Origin: Paenibacillus sp. XY044
Lineage (GTDB): Bacteria; Bacillota; Bacilli; Paenibacillales; Paenibacillaceae
Assembly: GCF_002257645.1 (NCBI RefSeq)
Contig: NZ_NQMO01000004.1
Location: 372,001-436,000 of the forward strand
Direction of reading: 5' to 3'
Length of the DNA stretch: 64,000 nucleotides
Within the stretch, counting starts at the first letter, position 1. Each line of letters opens with the position of its first letter. Under the pieces are notes generated by a model. That model was not told the origin of the DNA. It ran no database searches and saw only the letters and a list, made by a program, of their open reading frames with translations. Position numbers and translations under genes: made by a program. This document shows, piece by piece, positions 9,901 to 19,045 of this stretch.

Positions 9901-12900
9901 CGATATCAAGAGCGCCCTGTCGCTGTCTTGGAACGAGAACGGCAACATTCAGGGCTACGAAACGGTCTTTTCGGTCAAAGACGAGTCGGGGGAGCCGGTC
10001 GAAGGCGCGCAGATCACCGCGGACGGCAGCCCGGTCGGAACGACCGATCCGCAGGGCGAGCTGAGCACCAAACAGCTGACGGCTGAGGTCAAGACGTATC
10101 AGGTGCAGGCGATGAAGGGAGACCTGTACAGCCCGGTGGCGGAGTTTAAGGTGTCGCCGCTGTCCGGTACGGAAACGCCGTACAACATCAGCGTCAGCAT
10201 GGGCGAGGATCCGGCCGCATCCCGCGGATTCACTTGGCATACGAGCCCGGCCACGGAGCAGACCGTGGTGGAATTGGCGAAAAAGGCGGACTTTACCGGG
10301 TTTGACCAGCCGAATGTGATGAAAACGGAGGGAGCAAGCTATCTGTACCAAACGCTGGATCTGGGGGCGATCCGGGTGCATAAGGCAACCGTAAGCGGTC
10401 TTGTGCCGGGCACCGAATACGTGTACCGCGTCGGCGACGGCAGCGGTCATTACAGCCAGCAGGGCACATTCAAGACGGCTGAAACTGACGGGGATCATAC
10501 CAAGTTCCTGTATTTCGCCGACTCCCAGGCGGGAGATCTGGCAGGGTTCAAGCTGTGGGGCAACACGGTGAAGAAGGCGGTGGAAGATTCGCCGGACGCC
10601 GAGTTTATGGTCCATGTCGGCGACATGGTCGACAAAGGCTTTAACGAGCAGGAATGGAAGTGGTGGTTCAGCGAAGCGCAGGACGCGTTCTTGAACACGA
10701 CGCTGGTCGGCGCGATCGGTAACCATGAAGTTATGGGAACGAAGGAAAACAACGATTTCCTGGCCCATTTCAACCAGCCGGGCAACGGTCTGCCGAGCCT
10801 GGCGGGAAGCAACTTCTCTTTTGATTACAAGAATATTCATTTTGTCGTCCTGAACAGCGAATACCAGTACGAGGAGCAGAAGGACTGGCTCGATCAGGAC
10901 TTGTCCCAGACGGATAAAAAATGGAAGATCGCCATCTTCCACCGCGGCCCGTACGGCAGCATTTACGATACGGCCGACATCCGGCGGCTGTGGGCGCCGG
11001 TGCTCGAGCAGCATCGGGTTGATCTTGTCCTGAACGGGCATGATCATATTTACTTGCGGACCTTCCCGATGATGAACAACGAGATCGTCCCGGACGGGCA
11101 GGGAACGACCTATGTCGTGGCCGGCTCGACCGGACCGAAGTTCTACTCGCTGACCAAGCGGGACTGGCAGCGGATCACCGACGACGAAGCGACGCAAATG
11201 TACGCTTCGGTCGAGGTGGACGGCGACAGCTTGCACTTTGTGACGAAGACGGTCGGCGGACGAACCGTCGACGAGTTTACGCTGTCCAAGCAGACGGCTG
11301 CTCCGGCTCCGGAATCGGTCGAAATCGAGCAGCAGGACGTGAAGCTTTCGGTCGGCGAAACCCGGCAGCTTACCGCTAAGGTGAAGCCGGATGGAGCGGA
11401 CCCGAGCGTTACGTGGTCCGTCTACAGCGCCGAGCCGACCGGGGAGGGCGGCGAAGTGGTGACCGTATCGCCGGAAGGTCGGTTGACGGCGACGGGCACG
11501 GGAACGGCCGTCATTCGGGCGGCAAGCACGGTGAACCCGGATCTGTTCGCGGAGACGATTGTCACCGTGAATCCAGCGCCGGAAGGCGAGCCCGAATCGC
11601 TGTCGCTGACGGGCAAAGAGGTGCTGAAGGAAGGCGAGACCGACCAGACCGTGACGGAGGCAGTCTATGCAGATGGCACGCGCATTCAGGTGCTGGAAGG
11701 CGTAACCTTCAGCAGCAGCCGCGAGGACGTGGCTTCGGTGAGTGAGCAGGGCGTAGTGACGGCGATAGCCGAAGGGAAGACGGTGATATCGGCTGCCTAC
11801 GGCTCGTTGTCGGCCGAATATGAACTCACCGTTCAAGCTCCGGAACAGCCGGGCGGAGGCGACCCGGGCAACGGCGGTGGAGACAACCCCGACGGAGGTG
11901 ACCCGGGCAACGGCGGTGGAGATAACCCCGGCGGAGGTGACCCAGGCAACAGTGGAGGAGATAACGGTGGGAATTCAGGCAGCGGTGGGGGAGGCTCTCC
12001 TGCACCCGTGCAGCCACCGGTGACTCCGCCCGCCCAGCCGGATCCGGAGCCGGGCCAAAACGGCAAGTGGAAACTTAACGCCGAGCAGCTGACGGCGCTT
12101 CTGAAGACAGGCGGAGCCGTATTAGACACCGATCAGCCGTTCGAAGAGCTGATTCTGCCGGGCAGCGCCGCCTCGCTGCTCCAGGGACAGCCGGTGACGG
12201 TGAACGCGGCTGACCTGAAGATCACGCTGCCTGCCGGTATCCTGCAGACGGTAAGCGGCCAGCTGCCCGCCGATCAGCTCGAAGGCAGCACGATTCGGCT
12301 GGCGGCATCCCGCGCGCCGGAGACGGAAGCCTCTGAGCGGGTGGCGAAGGCCGGGCAGGCGGAAGGCGCGGTGCTTCGCGCCGGAAGCAGCCTCTTCACC
12401 CTCAGCCTGAGCTTCATCACGAAGGACGGCCAGGTTCACCCGGTGACGGCGCTGGAGCAGCCGGTAACGCTTGAGCTCCCCGTAGGTTCGGGGCTTGATG
12501 CCAAGCTGTCCGGGCTGTATGGCCTGAGCAGCCAAGGTGCGCTGGTCTATATCGGGGGAACGGCCGCAGCCGGCAAGCTGAAAGCGGAAGTAAGCTCGCT
12601 GGATGCCGCTTACGCCGTTCTGGAATACGGAAAAAGCTTCGCCGATACGAACGGGCATTGGGCTTCCGGCGTCATCCGGGAGCTGGCGGCGAAGCATCTC
12701 ATCGACGGCGTCGGCGGCGGCAGCTTCGCGCCGGATCAGCCGGTGACCCGCGCCGAAATGGCGGCGATGCTGGTCCGCCTGCTGCACCTGGAGGGCGACG
12801 GCAGCGCGCCCTTCAGCGACGTGCCTTCCGCGGCATGGTACGCGGAAGCCGTCTCCGCCGCCGCGAAGGCGGGCATCGTCCAAGGCGTCAGCGGCGCAAG

Positions 12901-13186
12901 CTTCGCGCCGGACGCCTTGATCAAGCGCCAGGAAGCGGCGGCCATGATCGTCCGCGCCTATCGGGCCGCGGGCGGGACAGCCGCAGCCGGCGGGGCATTG
13001 GCGCCGTTCACGGACGTCACCGGTTCGCCGGCCTGGGCGCAGGAAGCCGTCCGGTCCGCGTATGCCGCCGGACTGATTCAAGGGCAGGGGCCAAGCCGGT
13101 TTAATCCGGACGGCCAGGCCACCCGGGCCGAAACGGCCCAGATCTTGTACAACGTCCTGACCCAATTGGAGCAGGCGGGAAAATAA
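6956..13186 (+). CDS. Giant SLH-anchored phosphodiester glycosidase / metallophosphoesterase fusion
   Basis: A 2076-residue cell-surface enzyme, started by AGGAGG ten bases before ATG 6956, with a signal peptide (1-33). Domains in order: NAGPA/DUF2233 phosphodiester glycosidase (about 85-395) with GINGDFYD at 119-126 and NLDGGGSST at 357-365; two Ig-like domains (about 400-570); a jelly-roll binding module (578-738); an Ig-like domain; a cohesin-like domain (about 848-970); a CNA-B-like domain; a purple-phosphatase N-terminal-type Fn3 (1075-1180); a calcineurin-like phosphoesterase (1181-1410) with D1189, GD(1223)xxD(1226), GNHE at 1255-1258 and GHDH at 1361-1364; two BIG2-like domains; a Gly/Asp/Asn-rich linker; a stalk; and three SLH repeats (1893-2076). 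The GDxxY Tyr of true purple phosphatases is absent. Combined sugar-phosphodiester uncapping and dephosphorylation is inferred from the domain pair; phosphomannan as target is inferred from neighbours. Confidence 0.88.
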   Translation: MIRKRTRSLWASLLAGTLVLTLALPGGRPVLAAEAGGQAAAAGSIVDERQVQIGPDAVYTWRDMKLDRGLEKLHMVQFDPSNPALALEPGMTDGKVYGMQPVSKMAADIDKTGNRVIAGINGDFYDMSSGVPLGYFMGSEKILTSPPNDWYAFGIKGDGTTMYGPSPKLTRTLDIGGQESELTSINRTRGNNDLVLYTSDFYGSTMTNDLGDEVVLDVVKGEVKSGDALELKVAGIHKDKGSTPTAAGQVILSASGSQRSVLSGLKTGDTVAVSFSLDPAWSGVTMAIGGSALLVKDGAAQPNSDPAAHPRTAIGTKADGSVVMLEIDGRQPGFSEGVTLAELGRIMEEMGVVNAINLDGGGSSTFIARMPGETGRTLLNSPSDGGERKTANGLLLVNKAAEGPLDKLVVQPQLARVLAGSTAAFKAAGVDVNLHPAAMDGTPEWSVSPEIGTIDGSGAFTAGSTPGQADIAVASGGKSGAGKVEVVDTLTGLKFGDQLRSFPPGQSETLKVTALRDGQVVQADNRLLTWRVEGPIGTIDDAGVFTAAEGNELSGKIVVSYKGVEAQMDVTIGQPPVVLEDFENGLDKYLPSAGAQFKTSKVSIETSEDLVRFGSGSLKLEYDFTGMPGTSGAYLQSKTPAEAIQIPGYPEKISMWVYGDGKTHWLRSQLRDSKGAIPLDFTDQNIGIDWTGWKYLEAEVPKGRTLPLTMDMPVRYMETSSPKKDAGVIYVDQIRALYGPNQDDMEPPILKDFSPADGETIRSNQPVIKVYGEDAGYDPAQHPGTTLIDPDSIRFDLDGQRVQHTLYPPEGRIYYTPATPLADGLHLVKVSVTDLSGNRTTEAWTFNVDTGSSKLTYDTPKELYGGRAYTVDIKGVKASGLQGGQLRLAFDLSKVENLTFTPGGKLDATQASAAIGEDGTAALTFSQLNKAGLTDSDLIGQISYDVKKDAAGTNEIRFESGNVTFAGTGSVVYPFFGLPLKSDIKSALSLSWNENGNIQGYETVFSVKDESGEPVEGAQITADGSPVGTTDPQGELSTKQLTAEVKTYQVQAMKGDLYSPVAEFKVSPLSGTETPYNISVSMGEDPAASRGFTWHTSPATEQTVVELAKKADFTGFDQPNVMKTEGASYLYQTLDLGAIRVHKATVSGLVPGTEYVYRVGDGSGHYSQQGTFKTAETDGDHTKFLYFADSQAGDLAGFKLWGNTVKKAVEDSPDAEFMVHVGDMVDKGFNEQEWKWWFSEAQDAFLNTTLVGAIGNHEVMGTKENNDFLAHFNQPGNGLPSLAGSNFSFDYKNIHFVVLNSEYQYEEQKDWLDQDLSQTDKKWKIAIFHRGPYGSIYDTADIRRLWAPVLEQHRVDLVLNGHDHIYLRTFPMMNNEIVPDGQGTTYVVAGSTGPKFYSLTKRDWQRITDDEATQMYASVEVDGDSLHFVTKTVGGRTVDEFTLSKQTAAPAPESVEIEQQDVKLSVGETRQLTAKVKPDGADPSVTWSVYSAEPTGEGGEVVTVSPEGRLTATGTGTAVIRAASTVNPDLFAETIVTVNPAPEGEPESLSLTGKEVLKEGETDQTVTEAVYADGTRIQVLEGVTFSSSREDVASVSEQGVVTAIAEGKTVISAAYGSLSAEYELTVQAPEQPGGGDPGNGGGDNPDGGDPGNGGGDNPGGGDPGNSGGDNGGNSGSGGGGSPAPVQPPVTPPAQPDPEPGQNGKWKLNAEQLTALLKTGGAVLDTDQPFEELILPGSAASLLQGQPVTVNAADLKITLPAGILQTVSGQLPADQLEGSTIRLAASRAPETEASERVAKAGQAEGAVLRAGSSLFTLSLSFITKDGQVHPVTALEQPVTLELPVGSGLDAKLSGLYGLSSQGALVYIGGTAAAGKLKAEVSSLDAAYAVLEYGKSFADTNGHWASGVIRELAAKHLIDGVGGGSFAPDQPVTRAEMAAMLVRLLHLEGDGSAPFSDVPSAAWYAEAVSAAAKAGIVQGVSGASFAPDALIKRQEAAAMIVRAYRAAGGTAAAGGALAPFTDVTGSPAWAQEAVRSAYAAGLIQGQGPSRFNPDGQATRAETAQILYNVLTQLEQAGK
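11852..11970 (+). repeat. 36-base repeat encoding a Gly/Asp/Asn-rich linker
   Basis: About three copies of a 12-residue unit close to GGDPGNGGGDNP form a flexible spacer between the second BIG2-like domain and the wall-anchoring region of the giant SLH protein. Confidence 0.75.
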
Positions 13187-13221
13187 GTTTCGGATTCAAA
13201 AAGTTTCGGTCTCAAATCAAG

Positions 13222-13271
13222 AAGACCGGCAGGGAACAGCTTCATTAAGCTGACCCTGCCGGTCTTTTTTT
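13222..13271. terminator. Bidirectional Rho-independent terminator
   Basis: AAGACCGGCAGGG (13222-13234) pairs perfectly with CCCTGCCGGTCTT (13254-13266), with an inner AGCTT/AAGCT stem. T runs lie on both strands. It serves the convergent SLH gene and the alpha/beta hydrolase gene. Confidence 0.9.
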
Positions 13272-13272
13272 G

Positions 13273-14100
13273 TTACTCCATGAATCCTTTGATCAAGCCG
13301 GCAATTTGCCCGGGCGCCTGATCGTCGGGAGCGTTGTGGTGAAGACCTTCCAGAGATACGACCTGCCTGTCGGGCAGGCAGCTTTCCAGTGCTGCCGCCG
13401 CTTCGTGCAAATAACCCGGCGACTTGGTTCCGGTCATGAGCAGCACGGGTACCTTCACTTCCCGATACTGGTCGATGCCGAAGTCCTCCCGGAGCACAGC
13501 CCGGATTTCCTTGGGAACGGTCCGCAGCAGTTGCACGTTCTCTTCCCATTCCTCCCCTTTGGCCATTTTGCGGAACATCAGGTTCAGCAGCGGCTTCGGC
13601 AGCCGGCCGAGCCATCCGCCCATGCGCATGCCTTTCAGGAAGGTGACGCTCGCCGCGGCGTAATCCTCCCGCTGCATCTCCCGCTCGAATGTGGGCAGCC
13701 ATTCGGACGGAAAGTAGCGCATCATCGGCGGTTCATACAAGGCTACCTTGGTGAGCGGGCGATGTTTTGCGAGCTGAAGCGCCACGACAGCTCCGTAGCT
13801 GTGGCCGAAGAGCAGGGAGATTCCGTGTTGGTCCATGATGGCGGCCGCATCCGCGCACTCGGTGGCCAGGGAATAGGCGTCTCCCTTGGCGCCGCTTCCG
13901 TTCCGTCCCCGCCGGTCCATGACGTATACCGTGAAGGTGTCCGACAGCTCCCGGGCGAGCTGAAGGTAGTGCTGGGAGGCCCGGAAAGCGCCGTGAATAA
14001 TCAGAAGTCCGGGCCCTGCACCCATCACCCTGTAACCGATAACCGTTCCGTCATTGGCGCGGACGGTGCCCATACTCCCTTGATCCGCTCTCAGTTCCAT
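13273..14100 (-). CDS. Alpha/beta-fold hydrolase
   Basis: Cytosolic 275-residue serine hydrolase of the alpha/beta fold. The oxyanion strand reads LLIIHGAF (32-39), the nucleophile elbow is GHSYG with Ser101, and a C-terminal GLHHNAP supplies the probable catalytic His. There is no signal peptide. Substrate cannot be read from the sequence. It stands alone on the minus strand between two mannan-related plus-strand units and shares no operon with them. Its promoter overlaps a nested inverted repeat at 14140-14196, so a dedicated repressor encoded elsewhere is likely. An AGGAGG site lies about nine bases before ATG 14100. Confidence 0.8.
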   Translation of the reverse strand: MELRADQGSMGTVRANDGTVIGYRVMGAGPGLLIIHGAFRASQHYLQLARELSDTFTVYVMDRRGRNGSGAKGDAYSLATECADAAAIMDQHGISLLFGHSYGAVVALQLAKHRPLTKVALYEPPMMRYFPSEWLPTFEREMQREDYAAASVTFLKGMRMGGWLGRLPKPLLNLMFRKMAKGEEWEENVQLLRTVPKEIRAVLREDFGIDQYREVKVPVLLMTGTKSPGYLHEAAAALESCLPDRQVVSLEGLHHNAPDDQAPGQIAGLIKGFME

Positions 14101-14139
14101 GACGTTACCTCCTGGTCTATGAATATTGGTGATTTTTCA

Positions 14140-14196
14140 TTATTGTTGAATATGGAAACAATATTACAACATCTTTGTTTCCTTAGTCAACAATAA
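14140..14196 (-). promoter_or_regulatory. Promoter embedded in a nested inverted repeat (operator)
   Basis: Minus-strand promoter: TTGACT (14185-14190), 18-base spacer, TAATAT (14161-14166). It sits inside two nested perfect repeats: TTATTGTTGA (14140-14149) with TCAACAATAA (14187-14196), and GGAAACAA (14154-14161) with TTGTTTCC (14175-14182). The geometry suggests a dimeric repressor covering the -35 and -10 boxes. Confidence 0.65.
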
Positions 14197-14705
14197 AACG
14201 GAGTTGTTATGTTGTTTTCCTCAGCTTTTTCCTCTTTGAGCTGCTCTGCTTCCGAGATATGCCTTCGATTTGGCTGCCCAATATCGCTTTACCCCCGGCA
14301 TGGCTTCTTGTCGACCCGTGTTGATGTCGATATTTTCGCAAAATTAAATATCCAGAAACAGGGAATTTCCGGACGGTTTTTACATAGATTTAATCAATTG
14401 ATGTAAGCCCTGCCATCTATCAAAGGCAACCTGCTTTTGAAAATATGAATACGCTCGCAATTCTTGATCTATCTCTATGAACCTTACATTCACACATCAT
14501 TGATATATTATCCTTATTTTACATATCAAAGGAGAAACTCGCCATTAGATCACATGCTTCGGCAAAAGTTGCTATATACAAGTCACAAAATCAGCCTTAA
14601 AGCTTTACAAAAACTTAATTCTAGCTTTACGAAGCATGAATTGAATCTCCCAGGGCTTATACGTATCATTTCCTAATGATTATTGCATTGATAGGAGGGA
14701 AAGAT
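14197..14705. other. AT-rich intergenic region upstream of the phosphatase/GH92 operon
   Basis: About 500 bases without a credible gene. It contains an inverted repeat TTGATAT/ATATCAA (14500-14529, 16-base centre). The promoter of the plus-strand operon must lie here but I could not find a clear -35/-10 pair. Confidence 0.45.
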
Positions 14706-17700
14706 TTGAAACGGAGTTTTGCTCTGACAAGCCGTCTGCTTGCTGCGCTTCTGCTGTGGACGTCGCTGTTTTCCACAGGGTATCTTCCGGATTCTCCGGC
14801 AAGCGCGGAACCTTCGGAGGTAAATGTTTTTGCGGCGGAAGGCGTTAAAGCGACGGCTAGCGGTTATCTGTCGTCAGAATATGCGCCGTCCGGAGCCATC
14901 GATGGTCACAGCGACAGCGGCAAATGGAGTGATGCAAGCGATGAAGGAAGCCTGCCTGATGAAGGTCACCCCTATTGGTTGAAAATTGACGTCGGCGCCG
15001 AAGCGACGGTTGATCGGTTTGTCATCTCCCATGCAAGCGCGGCGGGAGAACCGGACGACTTGAACACCCGGGATTTCACGATAGAAACAAGCAGCGACGA
15101 CAAGAATTGGACGCCGGTGGTGACCGTGACGAACAATACATACGGCACGACTACGCATGATTTGGAACAGCCGGTGCAGGCCCGGTATTTCAAATTGAAT
15201 ATTACGAATCCAGGCGGCCAAGATCCGGAGACCGGCAAGGCTGCCGCGAACATCTACGAGTTTCAGGCATTCGGAAGCCTGGCTGCAACACCGGTGGCCG
15301 AAACCCCATCGGTTGAGACACCAGCGGCGGACATTCCGGTAACCGGAATCAGCCTTAATCCGCCCACCTTGGTGCTGACGGCAGGCGAGACGTCGCAGCT
15401 GACGGCTGCCCTTGAGCCTAAGGACGCTGCACAAACTAGTATCACATGGTCGTCTGACCGTCCCGATATCGCGACGGTGAGCGAGGAGGGTCTGGTTACA
15501 GCGGTCAGCGCAGGAACCACCGGAATCTCGGCGACCACGAAAGATGGAGGCTTCAAGGCTTCCTCGCTGATCACCGTACAAGAAGGCGCTGTACAGGGAG
15601 CTGCCGCCGCTGCAGGCGGAAAGCTGATTGACCGGGGCAGCGAATGGTCCTACCTGGATGACGGCACAGGTCCGGGAGCAGGCTGGCAGACCTCCGGATA
15701 TGACGACAGCGGATGGAAGCGCGGAGCAGCCCCGCTCGGCTATGCCAGCAGCGGGAAAGGGCTCGATCTGCAAACCCGGATCGGGTATGGTCCGGACGGA
15801 AACAACAAATACATTACGGCTTACTTCCGTAAGAAATTTCAAATCGAAGACGCGGATGCGGTGAAGCAGCTGGCGGCGACCCTCGTCCGCGACGACGGCG
15901 CAATTATTTATTTGAACGGTCAGGAAGTCTATCGAACGAATATGCCGCAAGGATCCGTCACTTCGAGCACGCCGGCATCTTCCGCCGTGGCCGATGAGCG
16001 AGAGGACTTCGCTTTCACGATTGACCCGTCCCTCTTGGTGAACGGCACGAATGTGCTGGCGGCTGAAGTCCATCAGAACGCCGCAACCAGCTCGGACCTG
16101 TTCTACTCGCTGGAGCTAACTGGTTCGGATGCGGTTCCTCCGGTCATCGGCAAAGACCAGGGGCTGCTGGGTGAATATTACACCGGAACGAGCGACTTTG
16201 GATTTGGGCAGCATACAGCGACCGTGGTGGATTCCCAAATCAACTTCAGCAACTTGGACAATATCCTGCAGAGCCTGACCGGCAGCCAGGACCATGCCAA
16301 CGTTCGCTGGACCGGGCAAATCGTCCCGCCGCAGTCGGGGGATTACACCTTCTATATGATCGGCGATAACGGCTTTCGGCTCTGGATCGACGATCAGCTG
16401 GTGATCGACCACTGGGTCAACGACTGGGACAAGGAGCAGACCAGCCTTCCCGTGACTCTCGAGGGCGGTACGAAGTACCGCTTCAAGGTCGAGTATTTTG
16501 AGGACTTCGGCGGCTCAAACCTATATCTGCGCTGGTCTACATCAGCGATGAACAAGGATATCGTTCCGAGCAGCGCCTTTTATCTGCCGGAAAATTATAC
16601 CGGACCGTTGTCTGGGAGCGTAGCGGCAGACGGGCTCCGCCTGAAGCTGACGATGAACGCAGACCTGGCAGACTTGCCGACCGGCCTCCAAGATCACTTT
16701 ACGCTGCAAGCGGGAGGCCAGCCGGTATCGGTGACCGGAGCGGAGCAGGGCAGCGACTCTTCCGACCTGATCCTGCGCTTCGCGGATACCGTTTTGCCAA
16801 ATCAAAGCCTTCAACTGTCTTATGACGGAAAAGGTGGGCTGAAGCTTGCGGATGGAACGGATGCGGCCAGCTTCATGTTCACTCCGGCTAATTTATCCGA
16901 GGTTGTCGACTATTCTCCGATGGCCATTGCGATGTCGTTTCACGATGAAGCGAAAACGAACCGGTCGTTCGCCTGGTATACGAGCTATGAGAAGCCGGAC
17001 CACGCGCCGTCGAATATTAAAGACAGTGTCGCGGAGATCGTGCCTGCCGGCCAAAACTTTGATTCGAAAGAGGTTAAGCGTTATGTCGGCGAACCGGAGG
17101 ACACCCGGGTACTGAATCTCAAAATCACCAACTCGACGACAGGCTCTTTTATCAGTCACAAGGTTAATGCTGAAGGGCTGGCACCGGGAACGGCTTACCA
17201 GTACCGGGTAGGAAGCGACGGCAATTGGAGCGCCACAGGCAGCTTCACAACTGAAAAGGAAGACGAAAACAGTTTCGATTTTCTCTATTTGACGGATTCG
17301 CAAGGCGGCAACTCGCATGATTATGAGGTATGGGCCGATACGCTGAAGAACGGCCTGGCGGATTACCCGAACGCCAAATTTATGGTCATGACCGGTGACG
17401 AGGTAGATGCCGGCTCACTGGAATCCCAGTGGCTGGATTACTTTGGCAAACCACAGGATATGCTGCTGCATCTGCCGATTATGGCGGCGGTCGGTAATCA
17501 TGAAGGGCCTTATAACGATAACTATTATTATCATTTTAACTATCCGAACGATTCGATTGACGATCCGCTGCCTCCGGGAAGCGTATACTCCTTTGACTAT
17601 GGAGATGCCCATATCATGGTTCTGAATACGATGGACATCGGCTGGGACGACCGTCAGAAGGAGTCCTTCAACCAGCAGATCGACTGGCTGAAGCGCGAAG

Positions 17701-19022
17701 TGGCTGAAACGGACAGGAAATGGAAGATCGTCGCTTTCCACAAGGCGATTTATTCCCTGGGCAACCATGCGCTGGACAGCGATATTTTACAGCTGCGCCA
17801 GACGCTCTATCCGGTTTTTGACGAACTCGGAATCGACGTAGTGCTGCAGGGGCATGACCATACTTTTATGAGATCTTACCAGATGTATAACGACAAGCCG
17901 GTGGCAAACGTGAAAACGGATGAGAACGGCAGCGCAGTGAATCCGGACGGGACGCTCTATATGATCAACAACTCGTCGGGCACCAAATACTACGATCTGA
18001 AAAACGGGGTCGACCGGTATTACGCGGCCACGTACCAACAGCCATACGAGCCGATCTATTCGGGAATCCAGATGACGGAAGACAGCTTTACGATCCAGTC
18101 CTATAAATCCGGTGAACAATCGCCCTTCGACACCTATACGATTCTCCGTAAAGACGACAGTCGGCCGGATCCTGTACAAGACTTGACTGCAGGTCGTACC
18201 GGGGAAGGAAAGACCGTACTGTCCTGGACCAAACCGAAGGATAAAAGCCCGGAGGATGCGGTCAGAGGCTTCCGCATTTACGAAGTGAACGGCAAGCTCG
18301 GTAAGAACTGGAGCGCTTATGTACCGGCTGCCGAAGGAAAGAGCAGCTATCAGTATGCGGTCGAAGGAAGCAAATCCGGCGAAACTTACGAATTTGCCGT
18401 CCGGGCGGTCGACAAACGGGATAACTCGGAGGCAAGCGCCGTAAGCACGGGGGACAGCGTTCCTGCAGCACCGACGGCTCCGGTGGTCGACGATGGGCAC
18501 AACACTTTCGGCTGGACCAACGTTCCCGGATACGCGGAATGGTCCGATTACGAATACAGCGTTGACGGGGGCAAGACGTGGTCGCCGGTAACGGCAAATC
18601 CGCAGCTGGTCGGGGATCAAGACTACGCCGCCGGTTCGGTGATGGTGCGGGTGAAGGCCGATGAGGATGGTGGAAGACCTGCCGGACTGCCTCTCCGATC
18701 GGACCAGGCATTTACCGTCAACAGCGTTCATAACACCTATTCGATCACAGGGACCGTGAAAAGGGATGATCAGCTTCAGGTCGACGTGACCATCGACGCA
18801 TTGGCAGATTACGACGGCAAGGCTTGCGTAGTGTTTGAACTTCTGAACGGGAACACGCCGATCCTGATTAACTCGATTCCGCTGGGCCGGGATCAGATGA
18901 ACTATTCCCAATACTTCAACGTCAGTGGAGCCGATTACCGGGTCAAGGTGTTCGTATTTGACCGGTTCGACAGCGACCTGAATGTTCCGCTGCAGCTGGC
19001 GAAGCCCGCCCTGCTCAAGTAA
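14706..19022 (+). CDS. Secreted discoidin/PA14 metallophosphoesterase
   Basis: Exported phosphatase, 1438 residues from TTG 14706. This start is preferred over the in-frame ATG at 14676 because GATAGGAGGG lies just before it and a signal peptide (1-38) then begins at residue 1. Domains: F5/8-type discoidin (about 45-195), BIG2 (209-292), a jelly-roll module (305-469), PA14 (482-618), an unassigned module, a purple-phosphatase N-terminal-type Fn3 (734-852), a calcineurin-like phosphoesterase (about 855-1130) with D864, GD(898)xxD(901), GNHE (930-933) and GHDH (1049-1052), Fn3 (1155-1249), and two C-terminal modules (1255-1438). The jelly-roll and both C-terminal modules recur in the GH92 enzyme two genes downstream, arguing for a common substrate. 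First gene of a three-gene operon. It has no SLH repeats. Confidence 0.88.
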   Translation: MKRSFALTSRLLAALLLWTSLFSTGYLPDSPASAEPSEVNVFAAEGVKATASGYLSSEYAPSGAIDGHSDSGKWSDASDEGSLPDEGHPYWLKIDVGAEATVDRFVISHASAAGEPDDLNTRDFTIETSSDDKNWTPVVTVTNNTYGTTTHDLEQPVQARYFKLNITNPGGQDPETGKAAANIYEFQAFGSLAATPVAETPSVETPAADIPVTGISLNPPTLVLTAGETSQLTAALEPKDAAQTSITWSSDRPDIATVSEEGLVTAVSAGTTGISATTKDGGFKASSLITVQEGAVQGAAAAAGGKLIDRGSEWSYLDDGTGPGAGWQTSGYDDSGWKRGAAPLGYASSGKGLDLQTRIGYGPDGNNKYITAYFRKKFQIEDADAVKQLAATLVRDDGAIIYLNGQEVYRTNMPQGSVTSSTPASSAVADEREDFAFTIDPSLLVNGTNVLAAEVHQNAATSSDLFYSLELTGSDAVPPVIGKDQGLLGEYYTGTSDFGFGQHTATVVDSQINFSNLDNILQSLTGSQDHANVRWTGQIVPPQSGDYTFYMIGDNGFRLWIDDQLVIDHWVNDWDKEQTSLPVTLEGGTKYRFKVEYFEDFGGSNLYLRWSTSAMNKDIVPSSAFYLPENYTGPLSGSVAADGLRLKLTMNADLADLPTGLQDHFTLQAGGQPVSVTGAEQGSDSSDLILRFADTVLPNQSLQLSYDGKGGLKLADGTDAASFMFTPANLSEVVDYSPMAIAMSFHDEAKTNRSFAWYTSYEKPDHAPSNIKDSVAEIVPAGQNFDSKEVKRYVGEPEDTRVLNLKITNSTTGSFISHKVNAEGLAPGTAYQYRVGSDGNWSATGSFTTEKEDENSFDFLYLTDSQGGNSHDYEVWADTLKNGLADYPNAKFMVMTGDEVDAGSLESQWLDYFGKPQDMLLHLPIMAAVGNHEGPYNDNYYYHFNYPNDSIDDPLPPGSVYSFDYGDAHIMVLNTMDIGWDDRQKESFNQQIDWLKREVAETDRKWKIVAFHKAIYSLGNHALDSDILQLRQTLYPVFDELGIDVVLQGHDHTFMRSYQMYNDKPVANVKTDENGSAVNPDGTLYMINNSSGTKYYDLKNGVDRYYAATYQQPYEPIYSGIQMTEDSFTIQSYKSGEQSPFDTYTILRKDDSRPDPVQDLTAGRTGEGKTVLSWTKPKDKSPEDAVRGFRIYEVNGKLGKNWSAYVPAAEGKSSYQYAVEGSKSGETYEFAVRAVDKRDNSEASAVSTGDSVPAAPTAPVVDDGHNTFGWTNVPGYAEWSDYEYSVDGGKTWSPVTANPQLVGDQDYAAGSVMVRVKADEDGGRPAGLPLRSDQAFTVNSVHNTYSITGTVKRDDQLQVDVTIDALADYDGKACVVFELLNGNTPILINSIPLGRDQMNYSQYFNVSGADYRVKVFVFDRFDSDLNVPLQLAKPALLK

Positions 19023-19045
19023 ACGGATCGAAAGGAATGAATACG

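Noticed and set aside
9512..11836. A 774-codon open frame on the minus strand inside the giant SLH gene
   Set aside because: It lacks a ribosome site and family resemblance; it arises from GC-rich codon bias opposite the real gene.
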